DNA from: an uncultured bacterium
GTDB lineage: Bacteria > Bacteroidota > Ignavibacteria > Kapaibacteriales > UBA4661
Assembly: GCA_937899715.1 (NCBI GenBank)
Contig: CALCNX010000033.1
Coordinates: 1-64,000, forward strand
Direction of reading: 5' to 3'
Length of the DNA stretch: 64,000 bases
This document shows, piece after piece, positions 24,625 to 34,276 of the stretch (position 1 is the stretch's first letter; the number at the start of each line of letters is the position of its first letter). The notes beneath the pieces were generated by a model that saw nothing but the letters and a program-made list of their open reading frames with translations, ran no database searches and was not told the origin of the DNA. The position numbers and the translations under genes are program-made.

Positions 24625-25133
24625 AGCCTCCTCAGACTTGCCACACGGGGGTAAGATGTTCACTTGGGTTTATCACTCGGTGCAGATACACATTGGCTCC
24701 ATAGGCGTTTCTAGGCGTGTTAATGAATAAGACGTTGGGAACGGAACTAATATCATTGACACAGAATGTAGCCCACAAATTTATGAAAAAAAATGGTAAT
24801 TCGGCAGGTATTCTTGCGAGGAATGTAATTTTTTACAGCGCTTTGTTTTCGGTGTCATCTCTTGAGTGAGCTATTGGTAATTCCCCCCAAAATGGTAATA
24901 ATAGAAACTTTGCTTTTGCTATAAATTGCTTCTTTGTCAGTCGTGCAAAATTCAATATCTTGCGTACCATTGTTTATACACTGCTGTTTCTGCACTGCGT
25001 TTTTAGTATGGACTACGGATAAACTCTCCTTTTATCTATGAAACTGCTATTGAGAATTCTCGCTATACTCATCGTACAAAGACGCACAAACGGAACTTTC
25101 AGTACCACTTTCATCAACTGAGTGAGTTTAGGT
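24625..25133. other. 509-bp gap between divergent genes
   Basis: This gap separates the - strand sigma-54 regulator from the + strand DUF3667 gene, so it must hold both promoters. Three copies of TGGTAAT lie at 24794-24800, 24875-24881 and 24893-24899; the last two are 18 bp apart. I found no TGGCAC-N5-TTGC sigma-54 site. A 27-codon open frame (25038-25121) with a hydrophobic start (MKLLLRILAILIV) precedes the DUF3667 gene but has no ribosome binding site. Confidence 0.5.
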
Positions 25134-26273
25134 ATGGAAAAGAAAACAGGACGGATAATTATACGCAAGACGCTCTTTGCCGTGCTCTGGAGCATTGTGT
25201 TCTTCGTTATTACTTCGACATGCTGCCTTATCTACTTTTCTTCGACAGCATACGATTTTGCTGAAGTTGATCTTATAGGTGCCGGACTGGACGACAGTGG
25301 TCACCCTACAAGGGTAGTGCAGACGGAAGACCGTAGTACAATGGCAAAAGTGTACTATGGCTATATGACTATGCAGGATTCGGATATTTTCTTAGGACTG
25401 TTTCTTTTCAGTGTTGTTGTTTCTGCTTTTGGTGCGTATGTGGGGATTCTACCCGGTACAGATAATGAAAGTCTTGCCGAGATGCACAAGAAATCTGAAC
25501 AGGAAAATATTTCTATATTTTTGCTTTCCCCGAAATGCCCTAATTGCGGCGAAGAGGTAATGGGAAACTTCTGCGCAAACTGCGGGCAAGACAGAAAAGC
25601 CGCACAAGAGCTTACTCTCTCAAACTTTATTCGCCAGTTTATTCCTGAGATTTTGAACATTGATGCAAAATTCTTTCGGACATTTCGCCTCCTCTTGACA
25701 AAACCCGGTTTTTTGACGCTTGAATACTTGCAAGCTCGCCGAGAACGCTACACATTGCCAACGCAGATGTATTTCGTTGTGGCGGCTGCATTTTTCATTG
25801 TCAGTACGAATCTTGACTTGAGCACGGAAGCACTTTTGAGCCAATCAACAATCGCTAGCCAATTGGCAGTAAAGGCAAAAGCTAATAACAAACCAATTGA
25901 ACTGATAAAGCAACAAGTGGATGACACCCTTGAAAATTATATCCCCTTCTATACGTTTTTTATTGTCATTGCTTTTGCTTTTTCCTTGAAAGTTATGTAC
26001 CCGAACTGGTACTACGTCGAACATTTGATATTTTCGCTGCATTTTATTACCTACTTTCTTGTCCTTTGGATGGGGCTTGTGCTCATCGCAAGCAAAATGC
26101 CTGCGCTTGAGGCTCTTGTACCAATATTCCCCCTTCCCTATCTTTATTTTGCACTCAAGAACACTCAGGCGAAGCGAGTGGGGTGGCGATTTATTCCTAT
26201 AACATTCTTCTTTCTCTTTCTCTTTTTCTTTTACGTTGCCTTGACCATGTCGCTTCTGTTCTTCTTTTTGTAA
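25134..26273 (+). CDS. DUF3667 zinc-ribbon membrane protein
   Basis: A 379-residue protein from the ATG at 25134 (GTG at 25122 is an in-frame alternative). N-terminal hydrophobic spans come first. Then a zinc ribbon, CPNCGEEVMGNFCANCGQD, and the DUF3667 signature follow: LTLSNFIRQFIPEIL…FFRTFRLLLTKPGFLTLEYL, then ARRERYTLPTQMYFVVAAAFF. Several more membrane spans follow to a hydrophobic C-terminus. DUF3667 is common in Bacteroidota and related phyla; its role is unknown. An extra pair of N-terminal spans with a loop of about 60 residues precedes the ribbon, which usually starts near the N-terminus. It is transcribed divergently from the sigma-54 regulator. Confidence 0.8.
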   Translation: MEKKTGRIIIRKTLFAVLWSIVFFVITSTCCLIYFSSTAYDFAEVDLIGAGLDDSGHPTRVVQTEDRSTMAKVYYGYMTMQDSDIFLGLFLFSVVVSAFGAYVGILPGTDNESLAEMHKKSEQENISIFLLSPKCPNCGEEVMGNFCANCGQDRKAAQELTLSNFIRQFIPEILNIDAKFFRTFRLLLTKPGFLTLEYLQARRERYTLPTQMYFVVAAAFFIVSTNLDLSTEALLSQSTIASQLAVKAKANNKPIELIKQQVDDTLENYIPFYTFFIVIAFAFSLKVMYPNWYYVEHLIFSLHFITYFLVLWMGLVLIASKMPALEALVPIFPLPYLYFALKNTQAKRVGWRFIPITFFFLFLFFFYVALTMSLLFFFL

Positions 26274-26355
26274 GAAAAAAATAGCAAGGACGACACACCG
26301 TTACCAACAATTCGCAGAATCTTCTCGGAACTTTATCATTTCAACATATAGCGCT

Positions 26356-27270
26356 ATGAAAAATCGCATTCTCATTTTTTTGTTTTTTGTCTTTGCTGTT
26401 GTTGCCGTTGCTATTATCGGCTCGTTGCTGAAAGCACGCTCCGACCAGGCGAAAAAACTGGAAGTCCAAAGCCGCGACTTGATACAGTTCACGGAAGAAA
26501 AAGATAGTATTGCTCAGGTGCTGGGCGATGCTTCACGTTCAATTGCGAGCGTCTATAACCAAGTGTCCAACGTAGCCGGTGCGGTCGCGGTGACGAAAAC
26601 GCTTGAGAACATTGATAATCTGAACTATAAAAATCAGGTCGCTGGAAAACTTGCTGCAATTAGCGAAGTAGTCACGGGCTACAAACAGCAAATGAAAACA
26701 GCGGAAGACCGCATCTCTACACTCAAACAGCGCAACGCAGGATTTGGGCAAAAACTCACCGTATTGGAAACGACGGTAAAGCAACTTAAGGCTACGATTG
26801 AGCAGCAGGAAGCACAAATTGCGCAGCTTAATTCCGAACTTGATATTACCCGTGCGGAGCGCGATAGATACAAGGCGGAAGCACTTGCCAAAGCAAAAAA
26901 GCTCATGGAGCGTGAAAAAGAGCTGACGCTAACGCAAGACGAGTTGAATACCGCATACTATATTGTCGGCACAACCGATGAACTCAGTAAGCGTGGGCTT
27001 ATTGAAAAAAAAGGCTCAGTGCTAATTTTTGGTGGTGCATGGAAGCCTAGCGACTCGCTCAAAGTGGATGAGAGCTTTACGAAAATTGACATTCGCCAAA
27101 CACTCGAATTGCCGATGAAAACGAAGTTCTATCGTATTGTCTCGGCACACGACCAGAAACTCCTTCGTCCACAGCCCAATGAAGCACAAACGCTGCCCTA
27201 CACGGTTAAAATTAACCGACCGGAGCGTTTTTGGTCGCAGTCGAAGGTGCTGATAATTACAGAAGATTAA
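26356..27270 (+). CDS. Membrane-anchored coiled-coil protein, unknown function
   Basis: A 304-residue protein. A single N-terminal span (ILIFLFFVFAVVAVAIIGSLL) is followed by a long heptad-rich coiled coil ~95-200 (KLTVLETTVKQLKATIEQQE, then QIAQLNSELDITRAERDRYK). The C-terminal globular part (LNTAYYIVGTTDELSKRGLI, KIDIRQTLELPMK) resembles a Bacteroidota protein family sometimes annotated as collagen-binding-type adhesin (Cbp1), by memory of its pattern only. The span has no cleavable site or lipobox, so it likely stays anchored in the inner membrane with the coil in the periplasm. It ends with a terminator at 27290. Confidence 0.65.
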   Translation: MKNRILIFLFFVFAVVAVAIIGSLLKARSDQAKKLEVQSRDLIQFTEEKDSIAQVLGDASRSIASVYNQVSNVAGAVAVTKTLENIDNLNYKNQVAGKLAAISEVVTGYKQQMKTAEDRISTLKQRNAGFGQKLTVLETTVKQLKATIEQQEAQIAQLNSELDITRAERDRYKAEALAKAKKLMEREKELTLTQDELNTAYYIVGTTDELSKRGLIEKKGSVLIFGGAWKPSDSLKVDESFTKIDIRQTLELPMKTKFYRIVSAHDQKLLRPQPNEAQTLPYTVKINRPERFWSQSKVLIITED

Positions 27271-27289
27271 GCAATGACCATGCTTTCAA

Positions 27290-27323
27290 GGAGTGTAAGC
27301 CAAGTGTTTACACTCCATTTTTT
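27290..27323 (+). terminator. Intrinsic terminator
   Basis: GGAGTGTAA (27290-27298) pairs with TTACACTCC (27308-27316), followed by ATTTTTT. It separates the coiled-coil gene from recQ. Confidence 0.85.
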
Positions 27324-27355
27324 ATTTTGTACCTTCCCTTTTCGATTTTTTCACG

Positions 27356-29563
27356 ATGGCTTCAACTCCGCTTCACATCTTGCGCTCTGTTTTTGGTTAT
27401 GATAGTTTTCGCCTCGAACAGGAACGTGCCATCAAGACCGTTCTAAGTGGCTCCGATGCTTTCGTGCTGATGCCCACCGGAGGCGGGAAATCTCTCTGCT
27501 ATCAAGTGCCCGCGCTGTGTTTGGAAGGCTTGACCGTCGTGGTGTCGCCGCTCATTGCACTGATGAAAGACCAAGTAGATGCGCTGCGCCTGAACGGTAT
27601 TGATGCGGCGTATCTTAATTCCACGCTGGATGAATACGAACAGCGCTTGCTTGTGAGCCGACTGCGCTCAGGCTCCGTGAAGATTCTCTACGTTGCGCCG
27701 GAGCGCCTTGTAACCGAGCGCTTTCTGGCGTTCTTGGGGACGCTGAATCCCGTCTTGTTTGCCATTGACGAAGCGCATTGTATCTCGCAGTGGGGACATG
27801 ATTTTCGACCTGAATACCGCGAACTGGCACGGCTGAAGAGCATTTTCCCCAACGTACCACTCATTGCGCTCACCGCCACCGCCGATGAACAAACCCGCCG
27901 CGACATCGCACAACAGCTTGCTATTCTGCCCCAAAATACGTTTATTTCCTCCTTCAATCGTGCAAACATCCGCTATTTTGTGGAACCCAAACGTGAGGCG
28001 TACAAACGTGTTGTGGAGCACTTGCGCGGACGCAAAGGTGAGAGCGGTGTCATTTACACACTTTCACGAGCAAGTGCGGACGCTTTGGCAGACGGTCTGA
28101 AATCTGACGGCTTTTCGGCGCTGCCGTATCATGCAGGCTTGGACAGGGACGTGCGTTCACGGCATCAGGACTTGTTTTTGAAAGATGAAGTGCAGATTAT
28201 TTGCGCCACGATTGCCTTTGGTATGGGCATTGATAAGTCGAATGTGCGGTTTGTGATTCACTACGATTTGCCCAAAAATATCGAAAGCTACTACCAAGAA
28301 ACAGGACGCGCGGGGCGTGACGGAGTGCAGAGTGACGCTATCTTGCTTTATTCGGCAGGCGATGTGACGAAAATGCGTAAAATGGTTACTATTGAGGACA
28401 ACCCCGAACAAACGCGGATTCTTGTGCGGAAGCTGCAAGAAATGGCGAATTACGCCGAATCGCGCACGTGTAGGCGCGAATACTTGCTGCGTTATTTCGG
28501 GGAACACTTTGCAAAAGGCGCGGATGGCTGCGGTACGTGTGATGTATGCCTGAATCCTCCCGCGCCCGTTGAAACCTACGACGCAACCGTGCTGGCACAG
28601 AAATTCTTCTCTGCAATGATTCGCACTGGCGAGCGCTTTGGTGCGGGGTATATCATCGAAGTTTTGCGCGGCAACAACGACAAAGTACGGCTTGAACACT
28701 TGAATCTCAAAACCTATGGCGCGGGTGCAGATATGAGCGCGGCTCAGTGGCGCGATGTAGCACAAGCACTTATCCGCGAGGGTTGGTGCGACCGCGAAGA
28801 AGGTGAATACCCAATTTTGAAATTGAACGAGCGCAGTAAATCCGTCCTCTACAACGGCGCACAAGTAATGCTTGCCAAGAAACAAGTCCCTGTGCGGACT
28901 TCTCGCCAAGAGCGCCGCGAAACAGCACGTTCACAAGCTCCGGCACATTATGATAATGCGCTTTTTGAGCAGCTTCGGACACTGCGCCGCACAATTGCAG
29001 AGCGCGAGCGCGTAGCGCCGTTTATGGTTCTGTCGGATGCAACGCTTATTCAACTTGCAACATATTTACCGTTCACAACTGAGGAAATACGCCGTATTTC
29101 AGGCTTTGGCGAAGCAAAAACGGAGCGTTACGGAGCGGTGTTTACCAAAGAAATCACTACATTTGCCAGCGAGAATGGGCTTCCATCGCAGATGCACATT
29201 CTTGCGCCCGGCGAGCGCGAGCGTACCACCGACCGCCAAATGCCCGTCCAATCTTCACGCTCCGCCGCAGAAACATCTCGTGCCTCGTTGGAATTATGGC
29301 AATCCGGCAAAAATGTTGCCGCGATAGCATCAGCGAGGGGATTGACAGAGCAGACCGTTCTGGGACATTTGGGGCGTTTTGTGCCAACAGGAGAAATTTC
29401 GCTGGAAGAGCTTGTGCCGGAGCAGAAAATAGAAGCAATCATTGATGCACTTCGTAGTGCCGATTGGCGCGAAGGACAAGCCATCAAGCCCATCAAAGAT
29501 GCGCTTGGCGATAAGTATGGTTATGGCGAAATTCAGGCTGTTATCAATGCCCATCCCCGGTAG
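27356..29563 (+). CDS. recQ: ATP-dependent DNA helicase RecQ
   Basis: A 735-residue SF2 helicase. Walker A TGGGKS is at 41-46. The DEAH box with its aromatic-rich extension follows ([17 protein letters not shown]), and motif VI is [11 protein letters not shown] zinc-binding region ([12 protein letters not shown]…GCGTCDVC) is followed by an RQC-type winged helix, an HRDC domain (~540-610, [19 protein letters not shown]) and a further C-terminal helix-turn-helix ([20 protein letters not shown]). That last region is found in the longer RecQ forms. It unwinds DNA 3'-5' in recombination and replication-fork repair. The ATG at 27356 follows a T-rich leader without a Shine-Dalgarno sequence. Confidence 0.96.
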   Translation: MASTPLHILRSVFGYDSFRLEQERAIKTVLSGSDAFVLMPTGGGKSLCYQVPALCLEGLTVVVSPLIALMKDQVDALRLNGIDAAYLNSTLDEYEQRLLVSRLRSGSVKILYVAPERLVTERFLAFLGTLNPVLFAIDEAHCISQWGHDFRPEYRELARLKSIFPNVPLIALTATADEQTRRDIAQQLAILPQNTFISSFNRANIRYFVEPKREAYKRVVEHLRGRKGESGVIYTLSRASADALADGLKSDGFSALPYHAGLDRDVRSRHQDLFLKDEVQIICATIAFGMGIDKSNVRFVIHYDLPKNIESYYQETGRAGRDGVQSDAILLYSAGDVTKMRKMVTIEDNPEQTRILVRKLQEMANYAESRTCRREYLLRYFGEHFAKGADGCGTCDVCLNPPAPVETYDATVLAQKFFSAMIRTGERFGAGYIIEVLRGNNDKVRLEHLNLKTYGAGADMSAAQWRDVAQALIREGWCDREEGEYPILKLNERSKSVLYNGAQVMLAKKQVPVRTSRQERRETARSQAPAHYDNALFEQLRTLRRTIAERERVAPFMVLSDATLIQLATYLPFTTEEIRRISGFGEAKTERYGAVFTKEITTFASENGLPSQMHILAPGERERTTDRQMPVQSSRSAAETSRASLELWQSGKNVAAIASARGLTEQTVLGHLGRFVPTGEISLEELVPEQKIEAIIDALRSADWREGQAIKPIKDALGDKYGYGEIQAVINAHPR

Positions 29564-29618
29564 AGAAAATGAGATATAATTTTGGAGTGACGAATTACGA
29601 ATTTGACCAACCGAAACA

Positions 29619-30785
29619 ATGACAACTGCACACGCTATTGAGACTTTATTACACAAGCTCATTACCGAAAAACGCCTCGCAAAGCGCATGGCACTTGCCC
29701 GTGCGCTCAACGTTGCCATGAAGAAGCGCTCCACGCCTATTGTGAGCGGAACCAAAGCAATTTTTCTCTGGGAAGGTGCAGCCAAGCACGTGAACATCAT
29801 CGGCGACTGGACGCACTGGCGCACGCAAATTCCGATGAAGCGGATTCGCTGTACATCGTGGTTTTATCACACCGAAGAGCTTCCCCGCAATGCACGATTG
29901 CAGTACAAATTCGTGATTGACGGCACGGCTTGGGAGAATGACCCACGCAATCCTCACGCATCACAAGAGGGGTTTGGTACAAACTCCGAAGTTATCATGC
30001 CGGAGTATCACGATGAATCGTGGTTGAAGCCGAAGCACATCGAAGGGAAACCGCTTCAGCACGGGGAAATTGTCAAGCTGAGTGTGGAGAGCGCGGCGCT
30101 TCAAGAGTCACGCGAAATCATGCTCTATCTTCCGCATCAATACTCATCTCCAAGCGAAGAAAATACCCCAGCAACTTATCCGCTTCTTGTGATGCACGAC
30201 GGAGCAGAATCACTTTCACTGGGGCGGTTTCATCATGTTCTTGACCACCTTATCCATGCCGAGCGCATTGTGCCTTGTGTGGGAGTTTTTATTGCGCCTA
30301 ATCTGCCCAAACGCAATGTAGAATATACGCTGAACCCCGCATATCTAAAATTTTGTACCGAAGAAGCATTGCCGAAAGCACTGGAAGAAGCAACAAAACG
30401 CGGCTATGCGATTTCTCAAAAGCCGCTTGAACGCTGTGTCGGCGGAGCATCGCTCGGTGGATTGCTGGCGACGTATATGGCGTTCAATGCACCAACGGAG
30501 TTCGGTGTGTTCTTTGCCCAATCGCCGGCGTATTGGTGGGGCAAGGCTGTTATTTTTAGCGAGGAGAATATGAAGAATGCGGCTAGTGTTCAAGCGATAT
30601 TGCAGACGGGAACGATTGCCGATGCCCACGCGCTGACGTTGCGAATGAAACAGGAATTAGAACAGCGCGGTGTGAAGCCGCTATACCACGAATACGCACA
30701 GGGACACACGTGGGGGAATTGGCGCTCAGGTTTTGCGCGGGGTGTGATGGATTGGGATGTATTGATGGGAATCGGTTCAGCGTAA
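29619..30785 (+). CDS. Esterase-family α/β hydrolase with N-terminal CBM48-like domain
   Basis: A 388-residue protein. Residues ~40-130 form an early-set/CBM48-like β-sandwich of the kind that binds glycogen or starch (VNIIGDWTHWRTQIPMKRI, LQYKFVIDGTAWENDPRNP). Residues ~150-388 are a putative esterase (Fes/IroE/S-formylglutathione-hydrolase-like group) with nucleophile elbow GGASLGG, oxyanion region MHDGAESL and a C-terminal HTWGNW supplying the catalytic His. No signal peptide, so cytoplasmic. The combination resembles enterochelin-esterase-like proteins, but no siderophore genes are nearby. A -10-like TAATTTTG (29577-29584) lies upstream without a matching -33 box. It converges on the cyclase gene, whose stop is 10 bp away. 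Confidence 0.8.
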   Translation: MTTAHAIETLLHKLITEKRLAKRMALARALNVAMKKRSTPIVSGTKAIFLWEGAAKHVNIIGDWTHWRTQIPMKRIRCTSWFYHTEELPRNARLQYKFVIDGTAWENDPRNPHASQEGFGTNSEVIMPEYHDESWLKPKHIEGKPLQHGEIVKLSVESAALQESREIMLYLPHQYSSPSEENTPATYPLLVMHDGAESLSLGRFHHVLDHLIHAERIVPCVGVFIAPNLPKRNVEYTLNPAYLKFCTEEALPKALEEATKRGYAISQKPLERCVGGASLGGLLATYMAFNAPTEFGVFFAQSPAYWWGKAVIFSEENMKNAASVQAILQTGTIADAHALTLRMKQELEQRGVKPLYHEYAQGHTWGNWRSGFARGVMDWDVLMGIGSA

Positions 30786-30795
30786 ATTTATTTCT

Positions 30796-33700
30796 CTACT
30801 TCCTTTTCTTTCCTGTGAGAAAATACGTCTCCATCACGCCTTTGCCCTTTACTTCGAGATAGCGTGGTGCTTCAAAATCATAGCGGTCTTTGAGGGCAAG
30901 AAATATCTCTCGTGTGCAGTGGATTTTCCCGCTTTCTCCGTGCGATTCCATACGGCTTGCTGTGTTCACCGTGTCGCCCCAGAGGTCGTAGGAAAATTTT
31001 TTCTGCCCGATAATCCCTGCCACTACAGGTCCCGTGTGAACGCCGATGCGCACCTCAAGCGGTATCTGCAAGGTGAAGCGGAGTATTTCCAGCGTTTGCA
31101 GCATCTCCAATGCCATGTCTGCAATAGCACCAATGTGGTCGTCTATCGGCTCCGGCACGCCGCCCACAATCATATATGCGTCGCCAATGGTCTTAATTTT
31201 CTCCAGCAAGTAACGCTCCGAAAAAATATCAAACGCCGAAAACACCGTGTTCAAAATATCAACGACCTCATGCGGGGATTGCTTTGTGGCAAGTTCCGTA
31301 AAGCCCACAATATCGGCAAAGAGTACCGTCACGCTATCGAAGCCGTCGGCAATATTCTGTTCGCCTGCGCGGAGGCGTTTAGCGATGAGTGGCGGCAGAA
31401 CGTTTAGAATCAAGCCTTCCGATGTGCTTCGTTCTTCCTCCAGTTCCAGATTCTTTTCTTGCAGGGAAGCATTGGCAATTTCGATTTCACGGGTCTGTTC
31501 GTCCAGAAGCGCTATTTGACGCTGGATTTCCTCGTTTGCACCGTGCAGACGCTCATTGCTTTCGCGGAGTTCGGCAGTTCGCACTTCTACTTCGTGTTCC
31601 AGTTCCTTTGCACGGTGCTCAATGATGCGAACACGCGCTTTATATCCAAAAAGTCCAGTAAGAACAATCGCCAGCACAGCACCGAGCCGAAACCACCATC
31701 GCTCCCACAATGGCGGCATGACACGGACGACAAGCGTTTTGCCGCTTTCATTCCAGATGCCGTCGTTATTCGATGCCTTGATGTGGAAAGTATAATCACC
31801 GCCGGAGAGATTGGTGTAGCGAGCTTCATGGCGTGTGCCGCTACTTATCCATTTGCTGTCAACACCTTCGAGCATATATTTGAAGCGGTTTTCATCGGAC
31901 TGCACAAAACTGAGCGCCGCAAATTCCAGCGAAAATACATTGTCCTTGTAGGAGATGGAAAGCGTGTCCATGAGAGAAATATCCCGCTCCAAGGCGACCT
32001 CCTCGCCAAAGCGCCTATAGCCCGTTAGAACAATGGGCGGGATGTATGAATTGACTCGCACACTATCAGCAAAGAAGTCGTTAAAACCTTGCAAACCGCC
32101 AAAATACAAACGTCCGCTTGCGCCTTTGCAATATGCACCGGAATTGAACTCGTTATTTTGCAAGCCATCACCAACGTTGTAATTCCGAAATGGCGAGTAT
32201 GCTTTAGCAGCATCGGTGGCAAGCGGCTTCTGGGCGAGCTTTTGAGCAGAAGGTACGGTCATGCGCGACAAGCCCTGATGCGTGCTCATCCACAAATCAC
32301 CCCGAGCATCTTCCAGTACAGCATAGACAACGTTGTTGACCAGCCCGTGTTCTTCCTTCCACGTTACAAACTGCTCTCGTTCCACGTCCAGACAGCACAC
32401 GCCGCCGCCTTGTGTGCCAATCCAGAGCAGATTGTTCGTCGAAAAATGCAGCGAAAAAATTGCATCGTGACTGAGGCTGTTTGGATTATTGTCATCATGC
32501 CGATACGTTTTCCATTCCCCGGTGCGAGGATTGAAGCGACTAAGACCGCCTCCGCGCGTACCGAACCACATTCGCCCCGCACTGTCTTCTTTGATGCACC
32601 GCACAAAATTATGCCCAAGTGACGGCTTGGCTGGGTCGTAGAGATAATGCGCAACAAACTCTTCAGTGCGAGGATTGAAGACCTTCACCCCGATACCACG
32701 CGTCCCTATCCAAAGCATACCATCCCGGCTTTCGTGGAGTACAAACGTCTGGTCAATAAGCCGCACATCCAGTGCCCGTAAACGCTGCTGTAAGGAGCCG
32801 TCTTGCGTTTTTACCGTTCCTTTGTACACCGTGCGGCGCAGCGTGGCGGGGTCTAATTTATGCAAACCGCTTTCCGTCGCAATCCAAATCATGCCGTCGC
32901 GTGTCTCGGTAATATTTCTTACAAAATTGGATGTGGAGCGGTTCTTGTCCGTGACCACATTGGGTACAAGAAGCATCTGCTTTGTAAGGCGATTGTAGCG
33001 CACCAAACCTTGCTCGGTGCCAATCCAGACCAAGCCGCGACTGTCTTCCAAAAGTGCATAAATAGAGTTGGAAAACATATCGTTAGGGTTCTGCGGGTTG
33101 CAGATGGTTGTTTGGAACACATTTGCTTGTGCGTGGAAAACGTTCAAGCCGTTGCCGTATGTTCCCACCCAATACGCACCACTACGGTCTTCGTAAAACG
33201 AAAATATGATATTACCGCTGAGCGACCGATTGTTTGCGGGGTCGTAGCGGTAGTGCGTAAAGGTGTGCTTCACAGAATTGTAAAGATGCAAGCCACCACT
33301 GGCAGTACCGACCCATAGTTCGTTTTTGCTATCGCGGTGCAGCGTACGGATATTATTGGAGAGAAGACCGCCGGAAGGCGCACGAGGATTGATGTAAAAA
33401 TGCTCCAATACACTCTCGGTTCCACTATCTATGCGGTATAAACCTGTCGTTTCTGTCCCCATCCAAATACTGCCATGAACATCTTCTGCCAGCGCTGTAA
33501 CAGCCTCATTGCCACTTAATCCGGATGTGTGCTGCATTGTACCTCGTACAAGACGACAGGCAGTAGTTGTGCGATTGAATATATTCAAACCGCTATCAGT
33601 TCCAATCCAGAAATTTCCTTTGCTATCTTCCAAAAAGGCAGAGATGCTGTTGTTACTAATGCTCGCGGGATTGCTGACAACGTGCGAAAAAACGGTGAAG

Positions 33701-34263
33701 GAATTTGTTGCGGGGTCGAATCGGTTCAATCCATTGTCGGTGCCAACCCAGAGTACGCCTTGCTTATCGTAGTAGAGTGCCGTAATGTAGTTGCTTGACA
33801 GGCTTGCGGCAGATTTAGGATTATTCTTGAAAACAGTAAACGTACCGCTTGCATGGTCGAATTTATTTAGTCCGCCGTCGTGTGTGCCTATCCAAAGCGC
33901 TCCTGTGCGGTCTAGTGCTAGTGACGTTACAAAGTTGTCCGAAAGGGTTTTCTTGTCGGTGGCACTGTGGCGATATACTTTGAAGCCTGAGCCGTCATAG
34001 CGAGAAAGACCGTCGGCAGTAGCTATCCAGATAAAACCGATATGGTCTTGCATGATGGCATAAACATTGCTCTGGGATAAGCCTTGCTCGGTGCTGAGCC
34101 TGTGAAAAACAATATCGTCATCTTGTCTGCCGCTCATCATATTGGGAGAGCGTTCAGCCGCAAAAGCGGCATAAAAACTCATCAGCAAGAGGACAAGGGT
34201 ACAGCAGCAACGTAAGGGAAGTGTCGTCATGAGAAATATATTCTTTGGGGCGTTGTCCCTCAT
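30796..34263 (-). CDS. Two-component-regulator-propeller sensor fused to class III adenylate/guanylate cyclase
   Basis: An 1155-residue protein. The ATG at 34263 is preferred (AAAGGA 7 bases upstream, 13 bp after the kinase stop); 34230 is an alternative. A signal peptide or anchor lies near 17-35. Fourteen WIGT-like blade motifs (e.g. ALWIGTHDGGLNKFD) form two seven-bladed propellers in the periplasm. A Y_Y_Y β-sandwich, one membrane span (FRLGAVLAIVLTGLFGY) and a coiled coil lead to the cyclase at ~965-1150. The cyclase has metal Asp residues in FADIVGFT and GDAY, Lys in EKIKTIGDAY and Asp in SYDLWGDTVNTASRM (both specify adenine), and the N-x-x-x-R transition-state pair. It therefore probably makes cAMP in response to an external ligand, likely a glycan by analogy with propeller-type hybrid sensors. 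Confidence 0.9.
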   Translation of the reverse strand: MRDNAPKNIFLMTTLPLRCCCTLVLLLMSFYAAFAAERSPNMMSGRQDDDIVFHRLSTEQGLSQSNVYAIMQDHIGFIWIATADGLSRYDGSGFKVYRHSATDKKTLSDNFVTSLALDRTGALWIGTHDGGLNKFDHASGTFTVFKNNPKSAASLSSNYITALYYDKQGVLWVGTDNGLNRFDPATNSFTVFSHVVSNPASISNNSISAFLEDSKGNFWIGTDSGLNIFNRTTTACRLVRGTMQHTSGLSGNEAVTALAEDVHGSIWMGTETTGLYRIDSGTESVLEHFYINPRAPSGGLLSNNIRTLHRDSKNELWVGTASGGLHLYNSVKHTFTHYRYDPANNRSLSGNIIFSFYEDRSGAYWVGTYGNGLNVFHAQANVFQTTICNPQNPNDMFSNSIYALLEDSRGLVWIGTEQGLVRYNRLTKQMLLVPNVVTDKNRSTSNFVRNITETRDGMIWIATESGLHKLDPATLRRTVYKGTVKTQDGSLQQRLRALDVRLIDQTFVLHESRDGMLWIGTRGIGVKVFNPRTEEFVAHYLYDPAKPSLGHNFVRCIKEDSAGRMWFGTRGGGLSRFNPRTGEWKTYRHDDNNPNSLSHDAIFSLHFSTNNLLWIGTQGGGVCCLDVEREQFVTWKEEHGLVNNVVYAVLEDARGDLWMSTHQGLSRMTVPSAQKLAQKPLATDAAKAYSPFRNYNVGDGLQNNEFNSGAYCKGASGRLYFGGLQGFNDFFADSVRVNSYIPPIVLTGYRRFGEEVALERDISLMDTLSISYKDNVFSLEFAALSFVQSDENRFKYMLEGVDSKWISSGTRHEARYTNLSGGDYTFHIKASNNDGIWNESGKTLVVRVMPPLWERWWFRLGAVLAIVLTGLFGYKARVRIIEHRAKELEHEVEVRTAELRESNERLHGANEEIQRQIALLDEQTREIEIANASLQEKNLELEEERSTSEGLILNVLPPLIAKRLRAGEQNIADGFDSVTVLFADIVGFTELATKQSPHEVVDILNTVFSAFDIFSERYLLEKIKTIGDAYMIVGGVPEPIDDHIGAIADMALEMLQTLEILRFTLQIPLEVRIGVHTGPVVAGIIGQKKFSYDLWGDTVNTASRMESHGESGKIHCTREIFLALKDRYDFEAPRYLEVKGKGVMETYFLTGKKRK

Positions 34264-34276
34264 TCCGAATCCTTTC

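Noticed and set aside
25038..25121. A 27-codon frame (MKLLLRILAILIV…) just before the DUF3667 gene
   Set aside because: It has a hydrophobic start but no ribosome binding site and no second line of support, so it is not listed as a gene.
24625..25133. Search for a sigma-54 promoter next to the sigma-54 regulator
   Set aside because: No TGGCAC-N5-TTGC-like pair at the right spacing on either strand by eye.
29577..29584. TAATTTTG as a promoter for the esterase gene
   Set aside because: The -7 box fits, but no TTTG or TTG is found 17-23 bp upstream, so a promoter is not supported.
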